From: Ligustrum vulgare
Lineage: Eukaryota > Streptophyta > Magnoliopsida > Lamiales > Oleaceae
DNA length: 64,000 nt
Assembly (NCBI GenBank): GCA_963555705.1
Contig: OY743174.1
Coordinates: 25,981,608 to 26,045,607 of the forward strand
Direction of reading: 5' to 3'
Shown: positions 11,440-21,815 of the stretch, piece after piece
Numbering within the stretch: the stretch's first letter is position 1
Layout: each line of letters starts with the position of its first letter
Position numbers and translations under genes: made by a program
The notes under the pieces: model-generated
The model's database searches: none
Seen by the model: the letters and a program-made list of their open reading frames with translations, nothing else
Told to the model about the DNA's origin: nothing

Positions 11440-12470
11440 TCCCCTTCCTCTTGAAAAGGATTCGACCTCGAATCTTGCTTGGCTGCATCGTCGTGAGATT
11501 CCTTGATATTTGATATTGCATTTTGGACCATGGTCAAGTTGGGCTTTTGTGGACCACGGGTTCATGCAATGAAGTTGGGCTTCCTCAATACTCATTATCT
11601 CATCCATCTCGAGAAAGATTCAACCATGAATTGACACCTACAATAAAAAAAAAGGAAAAATCAGGCACAAAAATTGTAACTGGAATTTCATACTCACCAG
11701 GTAAGAACAATTTGTAGGCGTTGTCTTTGGTCTTTCCATGAGTTTGAAATGAGCCATCACCGTGGGATAGCAATTTGAATTTTATTTGATTGGGAACCCG
11801 TTCTCTCAAAAGGAACCATATCCAACCACTTGGATCAAATACAATTCACGCTTGAGCTTGGGTAGGGTTGGGTTGGGTTGGAAGTACATTGCTCACCATG
11901 CTCCCCAAATGGAAGCTCGATCTTCATTGCATGTTTACTTCCACCGAAACTAACTCTTTCATCAATAAACTGATGCATTAAATTCAAAAGAGTTAATAGG
12001 TCAAAGTCATTAGCAACCTTAAGTGGAGAAAATTTGTTAAAAGAATGATCAATTATGTTGCTAGCCAATTTAACAAAAAGTAGACATTCTCCCCCACTTG
12101 TTATGTCACTTTCATGCAAATGCACTAATCCCCCACCAGAAAAGATTAGCTATGTTGATAGCATTGTTGGTTTCATGATATGCGATCAAATGTGATATTT
12201 TAATATTTCTACCAACAATCACAAAAATAGCATCATTTCCTTTCTTTGTTCTAAGTAAACCCATTAATAAAGTCATAGAATTATCAACACAAGGCTTACG
12301 AAGAGAGTGCAAATATGAGTATGAGCGTCGGGGGCAAAACCTTAGATTTAACCTCTTTGCAAGTATTACAAGTTCTACCAACATAAACATGTTCAACACC
12401 AATTTTCAACTTAGGCCAATAAAAATGATCACTTAAAATCTCCACGGCCCATTTGATTCCAAAATACCCT
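11440..12470 (-). pseudogene. Gypsy integrase and pol C-terminus, broken
   Basis: Minus-strand fragments in several frames resemble a plant Ty3-gypsy integrase. At 12112-12470 there is a 'DHFYWPK'-like stretch and a Cys-containing finger end, followed by a catalytic-core-like segment (GLLRTKKGNDAIF, then an 'SHLIAYHETN' motif). At 11835-12125 lies the core's C-terminal part. At 11440-11809 is the 'LLSHGDGSFQ...DNAYKL.LPGEY' domain typical of gypsy integrase C-termini. It ends in a Glu/Asp-rich NPFQEEGDDE segment that overlaps the polypurine tract and the start of the LTR. Frames shift repeatedly, and the inner gypsy fragment separates this from the upstream part of the element. Confidence 0.75.
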
Positions 12471-12481
12471 ATCAAACATGA

Positions 12482-13399
12482 TGTGATCCGATACGGGGAT
12501 CACCAAGAACACGCGGAATTAAGCGCTGGAAAGCTCTAAAATCCAAGATAGTAGACGGTAACAATGCAACCCTGACCTCACGACGCAAGAACTATGGGTA
12601 TATTAAACCCAAAACCCGTTACGATGCGGAGATAAGAACCACAAAGGGGGAACGCCACAAAGGTTGTCAAATCCTTTGATAAGTTCAATTTGTTCGACGA
12701 GAACACGAAGAAATTAAGGGAATATCTCACCTTCAATATCATTAATCTCAAGAATAATAGTTTTCTTTTACAATGCTGAATAAAGCCATATATATAGGCT
12801 AACAAAATAAAGAAACATAAATAAAATAGAATTGCAAATAAACTAAACACTGAAACTAGGTTAAAAATACGCCGCCTAATTTACGGCCGTAACTTTTAAG
12901 TTTACGGCCGTAAGTGACTTACGGACTAAAAAGCAAAACATATGTTACGGCCGTGACAAATTTATATACGGTCGTAATCGACTCTCTGAATAAAAATATA
13001 AAAACTACTAAACTTTATTTACGGCCGTGAGGATGTCCTTTACGGCCGTGAGTCCTCTTCTGCATAATTTTGTCTTGATAATGTTACGGCCGTTACTGCC
13101 TTTCTGCACAAATTTAGCCAAGATGATTTTACGGCCATAAAAATGGGTGTTACGGCCGTGAGAATGCTTCTGCCCCAATTTCTTGTTGTTCTTTGATCCA
13201 AATGCATTGTAATAACTTTGGCTCCTCTTCCACTTTGTTATGCGACGTAAATGATGTCTTTGCACTCAAACACTCATCCATCCACGCTTGCATGAATCCT
13301 TGCATTGTCTGCTTGATTCTTTTGGCTCTTTGCCTCGTTATTGGTCCTACAGGCACGTGCAACGGGTCAACGTTCGTCGAGCCACTCCGGAACTCATCA
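12482..13399 (-). repeat. 3' LTR of a second, inner gypsy fragment
   Basis: On the minus strand it starts TGATGAGTTCCGG, analogous to the outer element's LTR start, directly following a pol tail in frame (DEFRSGS...VDPLHVPVGPITR). It ends GGATCACA at 12482. No second LTR or target duplication was found, so this is a truncated element. The LTR carries about nine irregularly spaced copies of the palindrome ACGGCCGT or near matches (12878-13165). Confidence 0.65.
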
Positions 13400-13985
13400 A
13401 AACACCTCACATGTGCCTTTCTAACTAGCAAGTCTCGCATGGTACATTGAGGAACAAACAATCCAATTTTTTTTAAACAAATAATCATCATGCTCGTAGA
13501 ATTCATCAAAATCTTTCTCATCACATGATTCATAAATTTTAAACAAGCTTGGATTATTAGCTTGAAAGCCCATAATAAATCCACACAAAAAAAAAAAAAA
13601 AGATTTGGCATTTAGGCAACTAGGCATATAAAATTTGTTTTCACAAAATAAGAATCCATCATGCCTATAAAATTTGCCACATAAAGCATGTATGTTAGAC
13701 AATTTGGGGTTGTCAACTTCCATGCCCTTAATACTTTCAAAACAAGATGGTTTGGTATTTAGGCAAGTAGGCACACACAAAGACTTGGATTTACAAATTA
13801 AGCAATCCTCATGCCAATGATCCTTACCACATGCAACATTTTCATAAGTCAAAAATACACTTGCCAAGTCTACATCAATGTCATACAATCCTCTAATATA
13901 TTCAAAATAAAGCAACATTGCATTCAAAGAAGTGTTAGGAGCATATCTCCTAGATGTTGTATCGGTTGCCACAGTTTCTTTACCT
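13400..13985 (-). pseudogene. Gypsy RNase H-integrase junction with triplicated zinc-finger-like module
   Basis: The minus-strand frame 13972-13421 begins with a 'DTTSRRYAPNTSLNAMLL.FEYI' segment typical of the RNase H to integrase boundary in plant gypsy polyproteins. A degenerate unit of about 50 residues of the integrase N-terminal type (FEYI..., C..GK.H..., then '.P.CLN.K') then appears three times in succession. A frameshift leads to the normal continuation 'VPQCTMRDLLVRKAH', after which the integrase core is missing and the reading passes straight to the pol C-terminal tail. The triplication is unusual; whether it arose by duplication or from several template copies cannot be decided here. 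Confidence 0.6.
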
Positions 13986-14591
13986 CGATTGTATTTGTTG
14001 CTGTAGGAAAATGTTTACATGAATTTCTTCCATATGGCATGCTTTTGGAGTTCTTTGTTGCTTTAATAAGTCGGGCTCACAATTTTCTGCAACAAAGAAG
14101 TAACCAAACTAGGGAGGGAATAGTTAGAGTACTCAAGAGCAAAAAACATTTTTGTGTGATCTCGTCTCTCAATTTCTTTTGTGGCCCTCTTCACTTCCTC
14201 CCCTTTTTCGGAGGTAGTTCTTCTCTCACCTTTCCTTTATCTGGAGTCGTGGCTCCAACTCTCATTACCTCTCCTTTTTTTAGGGACATTGCCCCAACTC
14301 TCTTGCTTTTTTCATTTTTTCTCATTTTCTTCCTTAAACTCCTTTTTGAGATTTATCTGGTCCTTGCATACCTCTTCCGAACTCAAAGATAGGTACACAA
14401 CCTTTTTTCCCATTAAATTGGAAACTATACCGGTTCTTCTTTGTATCATGTTTCACATTCCTATCACTTTGTCAAGGTCTCGCCAAAATTATGTGAGTAG
14501 TGTGCATGGGAACTACATCACATAACACTTGGTCATTGTAGGTTCCAATGTTGAAGGTAAGAAGAACTTGTTCACTTATCCTCACCTCCTC
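13986..14591 (-). pseudogene. Decayed gypsy pol, between protease and RT
   Basis: On the minus strand, short segments (around 14440-14570, 'VLCDVVPMHTTHI' and an 'NRYSFQFNGKK' phrase) match the sequence that normally follows the protease in plant gypsy polyproteins. Below 14380 the similarity fades. Most of the RT and RNase H that should follow is absent. Plus-strand frames over the same stretch are shadows. Confidence 0.5.
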
Positions 14592-14969
14592 TTAGTCACT
14601 CAACGTTTGCAATTGATAAGGATTGGGATGCTTCATTACCGGTAATCCCAATTTTTCTATCCTATTAGCACTCACCAAATTTGTGCAACTCTCCCCATCT
14701 ATAATGAAACTACATGCCCTATCCCCCACAAGGCACCTAGTATAGAAAGTATTTTTCTCACGCCTCTCCAAAGATGTTGGTAGACTAGCAACTCTCTCCA
14801 TCACTACTTCTTTACTTTCACCCCTCCCATGGAAAGATAAAATTTTCATTTCCTTAATATCAATCTTCTCATCCATCCTATCTCCACTCCTATCAACCAA
14901 TTCTCCTCCTCTTCTACCCATTCTCCAATTTTGCGCACCATCCCCTTCGTTACCAAAACATCCCCGCAT
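14592..14969 (-). pseudogene. Gypsy protease fragment
   Basis: A minus-strand frame of 125 codons. Its C-terminal half reads 'NTFYTRCLVGDRACSFIIDGESCTN', which is the plant gypsy retropepsin region with the usual Asp-Gly pair (IIDG). It is followed by 'LGLPVMKHPNPYQLQ', also family-typical. The N-terminal half is charged and low-complexity, like the gag-protease linker. It lies downstream of the LTR and primer site and upstream of integrase remnants, in normal gypsy order. Confidence 0.7.
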
Positions 14970-16089
14970 TTACCCCTAACTTCTCTTCCATTTTTCTTTT
15001 CCATTCTCCCATTTTGTTCCCTACTCCCATCTCTATACGCAATGTTCCCAAATTTATCCCTCACTCTTCTTCTATTATCCCTCATTTCTCCATCACCACT
15101 AGTTGATGTACTCTCCACTCTTGTTCCTAACATTTCCAACATTTCCCCAATTTTCTCCTTTGCCTAGCCATGGTAGTTGAAAGATTTTGCAATATCTCCT
15201 TCAAGTCTTGAGTTTGAGTATTGAAAATTTGCCTACTTTGAGTATTGAATTTGGACATGTTGTGCAAGTGTGGTAGTGTCCTCACAAGAAATATTTCACT
15301 CGTATTTCACCACTCTATCCTTTTTCCACTCAAAGTTTCCTTTCTCAAGCTCTCCAATGAAGGTAATCAACTAAACCAAGAAGTATAATTAATTCTTGTG
15401 AAATTAAAAACCATAGAAAAACAAGAGGACTTTTAGAAGTGAATAGACAAATAGCAAGTGGAATTTCTTTGCTTGCTATAAGAAGAAGATGACTTTGAAT
15501 TTATAGGATAAATGTTAAGAACAAACTTCAATAATGAGAGTGAACAACCACAAGTATTTGACAAGGCATAGATGTAGAGCAAATAGGCACAAGTAGTATA
15601 GTTTTCATTGAGGCAAGTTATCAAACACTTTGTACCCAATCTTTAAATGACCTTGAATGTTTATATTGTGGATAGATGAAAAACCTCCAACAACTCTAAT
15701 GTGACAAGGAATAAATTATTAATAATACCCAATGTAAGGAACAAGTGGTATGTGGGATAAGATGTTAAGAACACAATTTCAACAATGAAAATGAGCAACC
15801 ACAAGTATTTAACAAGACATGGGTATTGAACAACAAGACATTAACAGAGTAGATCTCATTGAGGCATTTTACCAAAAACTGTGTGGAAACTTGGATAGTG
15901 TAGATTTTTCAAGTGTATGGATAATGAATGGAAACCCCCAACAAACTCAACAAAGATATCAAACAATATACCCAATGTATAGGAATCAACCAAAGCTCAA
16001 GAACAACAACTTTTTTTTTTTTTTTTGATATGATGAAGCAACAACAATAACAAGAATTTAAAGATAAGTTTACCAATTTTAGAGTCAAA
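14970..16089 (-). pseudogene. Gypsy gag region, heavily decayed
   Basis: By position this is the leader and gag of the outer gypsy element. I see only short open segments, polypurine-rich linker sequence (15000-15170) and no clear zinc knuckle. A direct repeat is visible: 'gataagatgttaagaacacaatttcaacaatgaaaatgagcaaccacaagtatttaacaag'-type sequence at about 15755 resembles 15510-15570. Confidence 0.45.
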
Positions 16090-16100
16090 CTCTGATACCA
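16090..16100 (-). other. Primer-binding site of the gypsy element
   Basis: The minus-strand sequence TGGTATCAGAG, complementary to the 3' end of initiator tRNA-Met, lies three bases inside the 5' LTR end. It fixes the element's orientation. Confidence 0.8.
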
Positions 16101-16103
16101 AAA

Positions 16104-16852
16104 GATGCGAACCCCTTTGGTGTTTGGACCAAAAATTCCCACAACAATTTAATATACAACTCAAGAAAGCTAAAATGGTAAAGTAAGTGATAAAACACCT
16201 TAACCTAAGTTTATCCCAACCAAAATTCAATGATTAAATAATCCTAACCCAATGGATGAAGAGTAAACAAATTCCAAGGGGGCAGAAATAAACAATAACA
16301 CAAGAATAATATACTCAAAATGTAGTTGTTTAATTTTCAAAGAGAATACAAGAGCAATGACGACTTACCTTACCTCAAAGGAGTCTCACAAGACCAAGAG
16401 AAATGAACATCCAAGTTAATGTTAGGGTTTGTGAAGAAAGTGTTATTTATAGTACAAAAATTGGGAAAGAAAAGAAATTTGGAAAATTGCACAAAAAACC
16501 CCGAGATTTGAATTTTGCTACTTTCGATTGACCGATCGAACCATTTTCAGTCGATTAAATGATCGACAAAAATGATAGTTTCGATCGAACGTTGATCAAC
16601 TGAACTCGACTAAAGCTGACTGTCAAATTCTCTGCTGACTTTCGGTCGACCGGAAGAACTTTCGGTCAATTGAAGTTGGCTGAGTTCAAATTCCTCAACC
16701 ATCTTCATGACTTCGGCCTCAACTTGATTATTGGCTTCTTTTCTTGACTGATTCACATTGTTTAGCCTCGAATCTTGAACCTTTTGGCATCGGATCTCGT
16801 CATGGGTCCCACCGACACGTGCATCAGTGTTTGACTTTCTCGAATCTCATCA
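16104..16852 (-). repeat. 5' LTR of the gypsy element
   Basis: Matches 7841-8122 plus 10988-11439. On the minus strand it begins TGATGAGATTCG and ends GGGGTTCGCATC. It contains no insertion and thus gives the empty site for solo LTR 2. Confidence 0.8.
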
Positions 16853-18480
16853 CACCATCCTTTTCTTTATTAGCTTTTGCTTTGCTTTTTACACTTCATG
16901 TGGTTGCTGTGAATGGGTAGATTAAGGTGGGTTTTGTGTGATCTTCTTTGGTTTGTGATTATTTGTCTTCTCATTTTCTCGACTTTTGCTGTACACAGTC
17001 ATTTGAAAATTTTCTTCTTTGTCAACCCACTGCCACCCCTGGTGATAAGAGAGAGGAAATAGAGGGATTAATTTTTCTTCTTATTATTTATATAATTTTA
17101 TTTTTGTTTACTTTTGAAAAGAAAGAAAATATTTAAAACTTTGGTGTGGAAATTTTTTTTGTGGTGGTAATATAGCTACTCATATATATATATATATATA
17201 TATATTTACAACTATGGTGAGAAAATAAATTTTGTGGTGGCAATATAGTTATTTTTCTATTGTTGTTGTTCAATGTACCTTGTTATAATCAAATATGTAT
17301 TAATCATATTTAAAAAAAGGGATATATATATAAATTGATATTGTAAGAAAGAGTAAATATTTAAATAGGGACCTATCCTTTTAGGACGCTGCTTATTAAG
17401 GATCTATCATTTTTATTTTTTTTTGGAAAGATCTTATCCTGAATCATCTTTCTTTGCCCGATATGGACCTCCGTCCACTTTCGTTAAATTTTTTTTCTTT
17501 TGTGCAACATATGAAACACCTTTTTGAATAAATCAATGCCTACACTTTATATATTTGGTTAATTAAGGACATATTTTTTAAGTATCAAATAATATAAGGA
17601 CCTATCAATTCAAAGTTTTGCGTTTTAATTTACTTTTATAATATTGTCTCATCAAATTTCATTTCCTGTTATAACTCCATTGAACAATTCGAAGAATACA
17701 TTTATGCGTTTAATATTTTTTTTCTATTTTTAATTAAAATAATTATTTTTTAACCCTATGTTGGTCAATACTATCTCGTCTATAAACACACCATTTGAAC
17801 AATTCAAAGAACATGTTTATACTTTTAATGAATTTTTTCTATTTTTAATTCAAACAATTATGTTTTAGTTACTGATAAAAATATATATTTTTCTTAGAGC
17901 ATCTCCAAGGGTTCAGACCAAATTTGGTTAGGACTTTGCCCAAAATTTGTTCCGAACTCTTTTTCTTCTCCAACAGATTATCCCAAACTTGGGATAAACT
18001 ATTTTTATTTTTTTATTATTATTTCTAATTCTACAAATTATTTATATATTCATTATATATTTAATTTGTTTAATTTTACTTTAAATTAGTAGTTAAATAT
18101 TTGGAGATACATAATAAAATGTCATTATTGTGAACGTAAAAAATTAAATTATTAAATTATTCATTTCGAACAACTACATTGAAGGTTTTTCTTCGAAAGC
18201 AAATGAAAACATGTATTCGAATGTAAATAGCACAATTGACATATTAAAAAACATCGTCTTGATTTTCAGAATTAGTAAATTGCTCCCACAGATGCTCAAT
18301 TAAGGCATCTCGAAGTGCATAGTGGGTATTGAAAATTAAATTTCAATCATTCCAATTATAACTATTCAAACTAATATTACTGTTACTAATATTAATTGTA
18401 ACATTATCATATGCGAAAACAACAACAATAATAATGTTTCTGAAAATTCTCAAACATTAACGTGGTAAGATCTTAAACTA
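16853..18480. other. AT-rich spacer, no gene
   Basis: No coding region, RNA gene or complete element was recognised. It holds an (AT)n run at about 17180-17206 and several T-rich stretches. A 'gagcatctccaa' phrase near 17895 resembles a MITE end, but no partner end was found. Confidence 0.5.
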
Positions 18481-19790
18481 CTTGATCACTGGAAAAAATG
18501 GACTACTTCGCCTTTAGCCTGAAAAAACGACGAGGAATATTCTCTACACCGCCCCTCCAATGTAAGAACTAGTTTACTAGAGAGAGAAAAAGTAGAGAGA
18601 AAATATAAAGCTGGTAATTGTGTTAATAATGAATGAATGTTGATAGAATATGAGTTGTATTTATAGGGTTCGAAGCCCATTATCTTTTCCTACTAGGAGA
18701 AGTCCCTATTGAAGAAACTTACCTTTCAGGGAAAGAGTCCTTATGGGAATTGGACTTTTCTTTGTGAGAATTCATTTGTAAATAGATATATATTGGACTT
18801 ATTGGGCTCCACCGTATGGCCCATCTATAAATATCAGGGATTAAGCACATGCTATAACCCATGTGAGAGTTAGGCTTATCTCGATCATGTAAGACCAACT
18901 TTGAGCATTATCTCGAGGAATGGAAGGTATATGCTCGAGCACATGGTCAGACCTTATTCATAGGTTGTACCTGAGCTCTATGAATGTGATGGTGAAGTAT
19001 AAAAAATAGATCGACCCTAGGAAAATAGGCCGACCTTAATAATATCGGCTGACCTTGCAAGGAATAAACTGGTCCGACACCTGAAATATTGTCTATGTCA
19101 CTGCTTGATGGGGTCACACTTTTAGCCTGATCATTATCCCCCGTGCGTCAGAGATCGAGAATAGATCTCTAGACGCATTTATGTTTGAACAGTCTTTGAT
19201 TAGATGCTAGACACGTGGCAAGGAGAAGGGTAAGGATTTTGGATTTTTCCTGCACTTTTTGTTTATATATATGTGGTTCCTATCATGTCTTTCTTTTTAC
19301 TTTGAGGATTTTTGAGATATCAGAGAACTCCTCGGGCAACCTAGCATGACCTACTCTTTCAAAAAAAATTCTAGCTTTTAGGTATTTCCTGGAAATATGG
19401 TAAGGCAAGTGACCGTAGACGTCCTTAGGGAAGTAGAGAACTTGGATGAACCTCTGGAGGTCAAGCCATAGGGGTTTTTACCAACCACCGCCCCTTTCCC
19501 AGGATGGCGAATCAGGTAGCTAGGAGGAGGTTGAGGATAACCCTAACTTAGGTAGAAGACCTTGTGAAGCCGACCTTGAGTTTCCTACTTTTAGTAGTAA
19601 GATGAAAGAACACATGATTAAAGAGGATATGAGGAAGTTCAAATTATCTGATGGGTATATAGCTCGGGTCCCAGATAAGGACGATGTTTCGTATCACTGC
19701 CGTGAAGGGGAGGTGGTAGTGTTTCACTATGCACTCGTGAACGGGCTTAGGTTTCCCTTGCACCATTTTTTTTTATTGACTTCTTACTAG
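18481..19790 (+). pseudogene. Possible gypsy LTR/leader and gag-like fragment
   Basis: The 19602-19790 frame (62 codons; contains 'GYIARVPDKDD' and 'FHYALVNGLRFPLH') resembles the conserved N-terminal part of gag-like or 'retrotransposon/transposase-like' proteins frequent in plant genomes. Upstream sequence (18.5-19.4 kb) has LTR-like character, including TATA-like stretches and repeated 'cgacct' motifs, but no second copy was found. The frame stops at the edge of the foldback element. The assignment is tentative. Confidence 0.35.
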
Positions 19791-19795
19791 GGGTG

Positions 19796-20349
19796 TGTAA
19801 CGATCCGGTCCCCACTTAAGGACTGGTCCCGACCGTTAGAAACTACGTACTGTCCGCTTTGGGAGAACCTAAACCCATCTTACCCCTCACGGATTTCTGG
19901 ACGCGTCCCCGAGGACTCGAACCCAAGACCTCACACTTTAAGAGAGACTTAAGTGCAAACCTTTTACCTTGCATAGATCTAAACTCCGATTCTCTCATAA
20001 AAATCTAATAATGAAAAAGAAAGAAGAAAAAGATGATTTTTGTTTTTTAACAGTTTTGAGACTGGAAACCGAACTTCCTTTTTGTTCTCCCCGAAAACGA
20101 CCCTCCTTTATTAAACCCATTTTTAAGGAACTCGAAAAAAAAAATTAGAAAATTTCAAAAGAAATCTTTTCGACTTCTACCAAATGTTTGAACTTAAGTC
20201 TCTCTTAAAGTGGGAGGTCTTGAGTTTGAATCCTGGGGGACCCGTCCAGAAATACGTGAGGGGTAAGATGGACTTAGACTCTCTCAAAGCGGACAGTACG
20301 TAATTTTTAACGGTCGGGACCAGCCCTTAAGGGGGACCGAGTCGTTACA
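19796..20349. repeat. Foldback (long inverted-repeat) element
   Basis: The left arm (about 19796-19970) starts TGTAACGATCCGGTCCCC. The right arm (about 20175-20349) is its reverse complement, ending GGACCGAGTCGTTACA. The arms match over roughly 175 bp with scattered mismatches around a ~200-bp centre. A truncated further copy of the arm start lies directly downstream (about 20357-20398). No target duplication was found. The transcript would form a long hairpin. It could be a foldback MITE or two inverted solo ends of one family. Confidence 0.75.
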
Positions 20350-20399
20350 AAAACAACCTGATCCCCACTTAAGGACTGATCTCCCCGTTAGAAACCATG

Positions 20400-21451
20400 G
20401 TTGCAAATAAAAACAGGGAGTTAAATTGTTTACTCAAGTATATATATCAAAGTAATATAAAATAATTATAATTAACCAACTAAAATTATCGAAGTGACCA
20501 CATCGAATTATTCATAACGGACATGTTATACATGACAGATAACGACAGCAATGCTGTTTTACGTGGCAAATAACAACTATAGTGCCATTCTACATTGCAG
20601 ATAACAACTAGAGTGTTATCACAAAATAAATATGCAGACAACAAAAAAATACACTAAATACGAAAAGAACAACTAAACTATCATTCAATATTGTATACAA
20701 TAATAAAGTGCATTGTATATGAAATTTCTAGAAGTAGCTTTCTTTTTTCTTGAAATGTTAATAAGATTTCTAAATGCAGTTACATGTAAAACAACTTTTG
20801 TTCAAATGCCCAAAAGAGATTATGAATACTTTGAAGAAGAGAATTTCTAGGTAGTAAGCACAATCCGCTACAGAGCCAAAACGAGGGTCGAGAATTTGTG
20901 GACTATGAATGATCTAAAATGATTCATAAAGGTATTAAGGCAGTTTCTAATGTGAGAGCATTTACGACATTTATATTGTTGATTTATTGTTTTCTGAAGG
21001 CAATTTGACCGAGAAACAATACGAGGACTATTTAACCAAGAACAATGTTTGAATAGGCTCTTTAACAAATAGTTCCATAAATAAATACACTGTTCCTATT
21101 ATTATTGTTATTATTTATTTATTTGCTTTCTATTTTACAGTCAGAATATTCAAAAGCTATCCATTCCAATGCCCCTTTTCTCAGCCATTAACTATATCAC
21201 TAATTAAGATAAAGCTATTAAAAAATACAAATACAATATGAGGGGCTACGTAGTGCCCTCAAATCATTCCAAAGCTCCCTTTCACCATGTAATAAACTGA
21301 ACGAACAATAAGTATAAGCAACAAAATTAAAGCTTCTACAAACCTACCTACAACATTGCTACAGATACACTTAGATCATCATGTCTGAGAAGAGACCAAA
21401 GATTTTGATCTATTTGACAATTACAAGCATGGACCCAGTGGAAAGCAAATG
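20400..21451. other. 3' flank of the F-box/WD40 gene
   Basis: Downstream of the stop codon of the minus-strand gene. No other gene was seen; the short frame 20868-21068 is not recognisable. An AATAAATAAATAA cluster on the minus strand (about 21112-21124) is a candidate polyadenylation region, 330 bp after the stop. Confidence 0.45.
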
Positions 21452-21815
21452 TCAGTTATTGCTGAACTTCCACAATCTGATGTACTTGTCATTATGTGTA
21501 GTAACAATCTTCTGCATTCCAACACCCAAGCAGGTTATAGGAGGCCGATGAGGCATTAGATCAACACGAGCATCTTCAGAAAGCCTTTTTACTTTCTTTT
21601 TCTCAATAGCTCCATACTTGTCTGTTGATCGATTTGGAACATTGCTACTTTCATCCATGACGCAGCCTGACAGTACCATCCCATTTTCCTGATCAAGGAT
21701 TCTTACTATGCCATCTATTCCGCCAACAACTAAAGTCGATCTGTCATTCCGTAGGTGATCCATGGAATAAAGAACATTTGGACTGATTCGAGTCTTCCAC
21801 ACAGTTCTGAATGTC
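21452..21815 (-). CDS. F-box/WD40 gene exon 9 (terminal)
   Basis: 364 nt, acceptor TTGCAG|GACATT, ending in TAA. It encodes the last blades, including '[15 protein letters not shown]' and the terminal '[12 protein letters not shown]', plus a lysine-rich insert ([12 protein letters not shown]). The open frame runs a little further upstream, but the acceptor and homologous joint place the exon start at 21815. Confidence 0.88.

Larger units (their letters stand above)
7841..16852 (-). mobile_element. Ty3-gypsy retrotransposon, decayed, with two nested insertions
   Basis: The element reads on the minus strand. The 5' LTR is 16104-16852 and the 3' LTR is 7841-11439, the latter interrupted by solo LTR 2. 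Both LTRs start TGATGAGAT and match over about 0.75 kb. Just inside the 5' LTR is TGGTATCAGAG (16090-16100), an initiator-tRNA-Met-type primer site. A purine tract (11440-11451) lies immediately before the 3' LTR. Imperfect five-base flanks CATCA/CACCA fit a target duplication. Recognisable remnants in order are protease (about 14.6-14.8 kb), integrase (about 12.0-12.45 kb) and the pol C-terminus (11.44-11.81 kb). Most of the reverse transcriptase is gone and frames are broken, so the element cannot act autonomously. Confidence 0.8.

Noticed and set aside
13811..14525. Plus-strand frames of 114-193 codons
   Set aside because: Antisense shadows of the decayed minus-strand gypsy polyprotein.
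16088..16100. tRNA gene or tRNA fragment
   Set aside because: Only the short primer-site complement is present, as at 59089-59100; no cloverleaf was found.
17895..17990. MITE starting 'gagcatctccaa'
   Set aside because: Only one end is visible; no inverted partner or target duplication was found.
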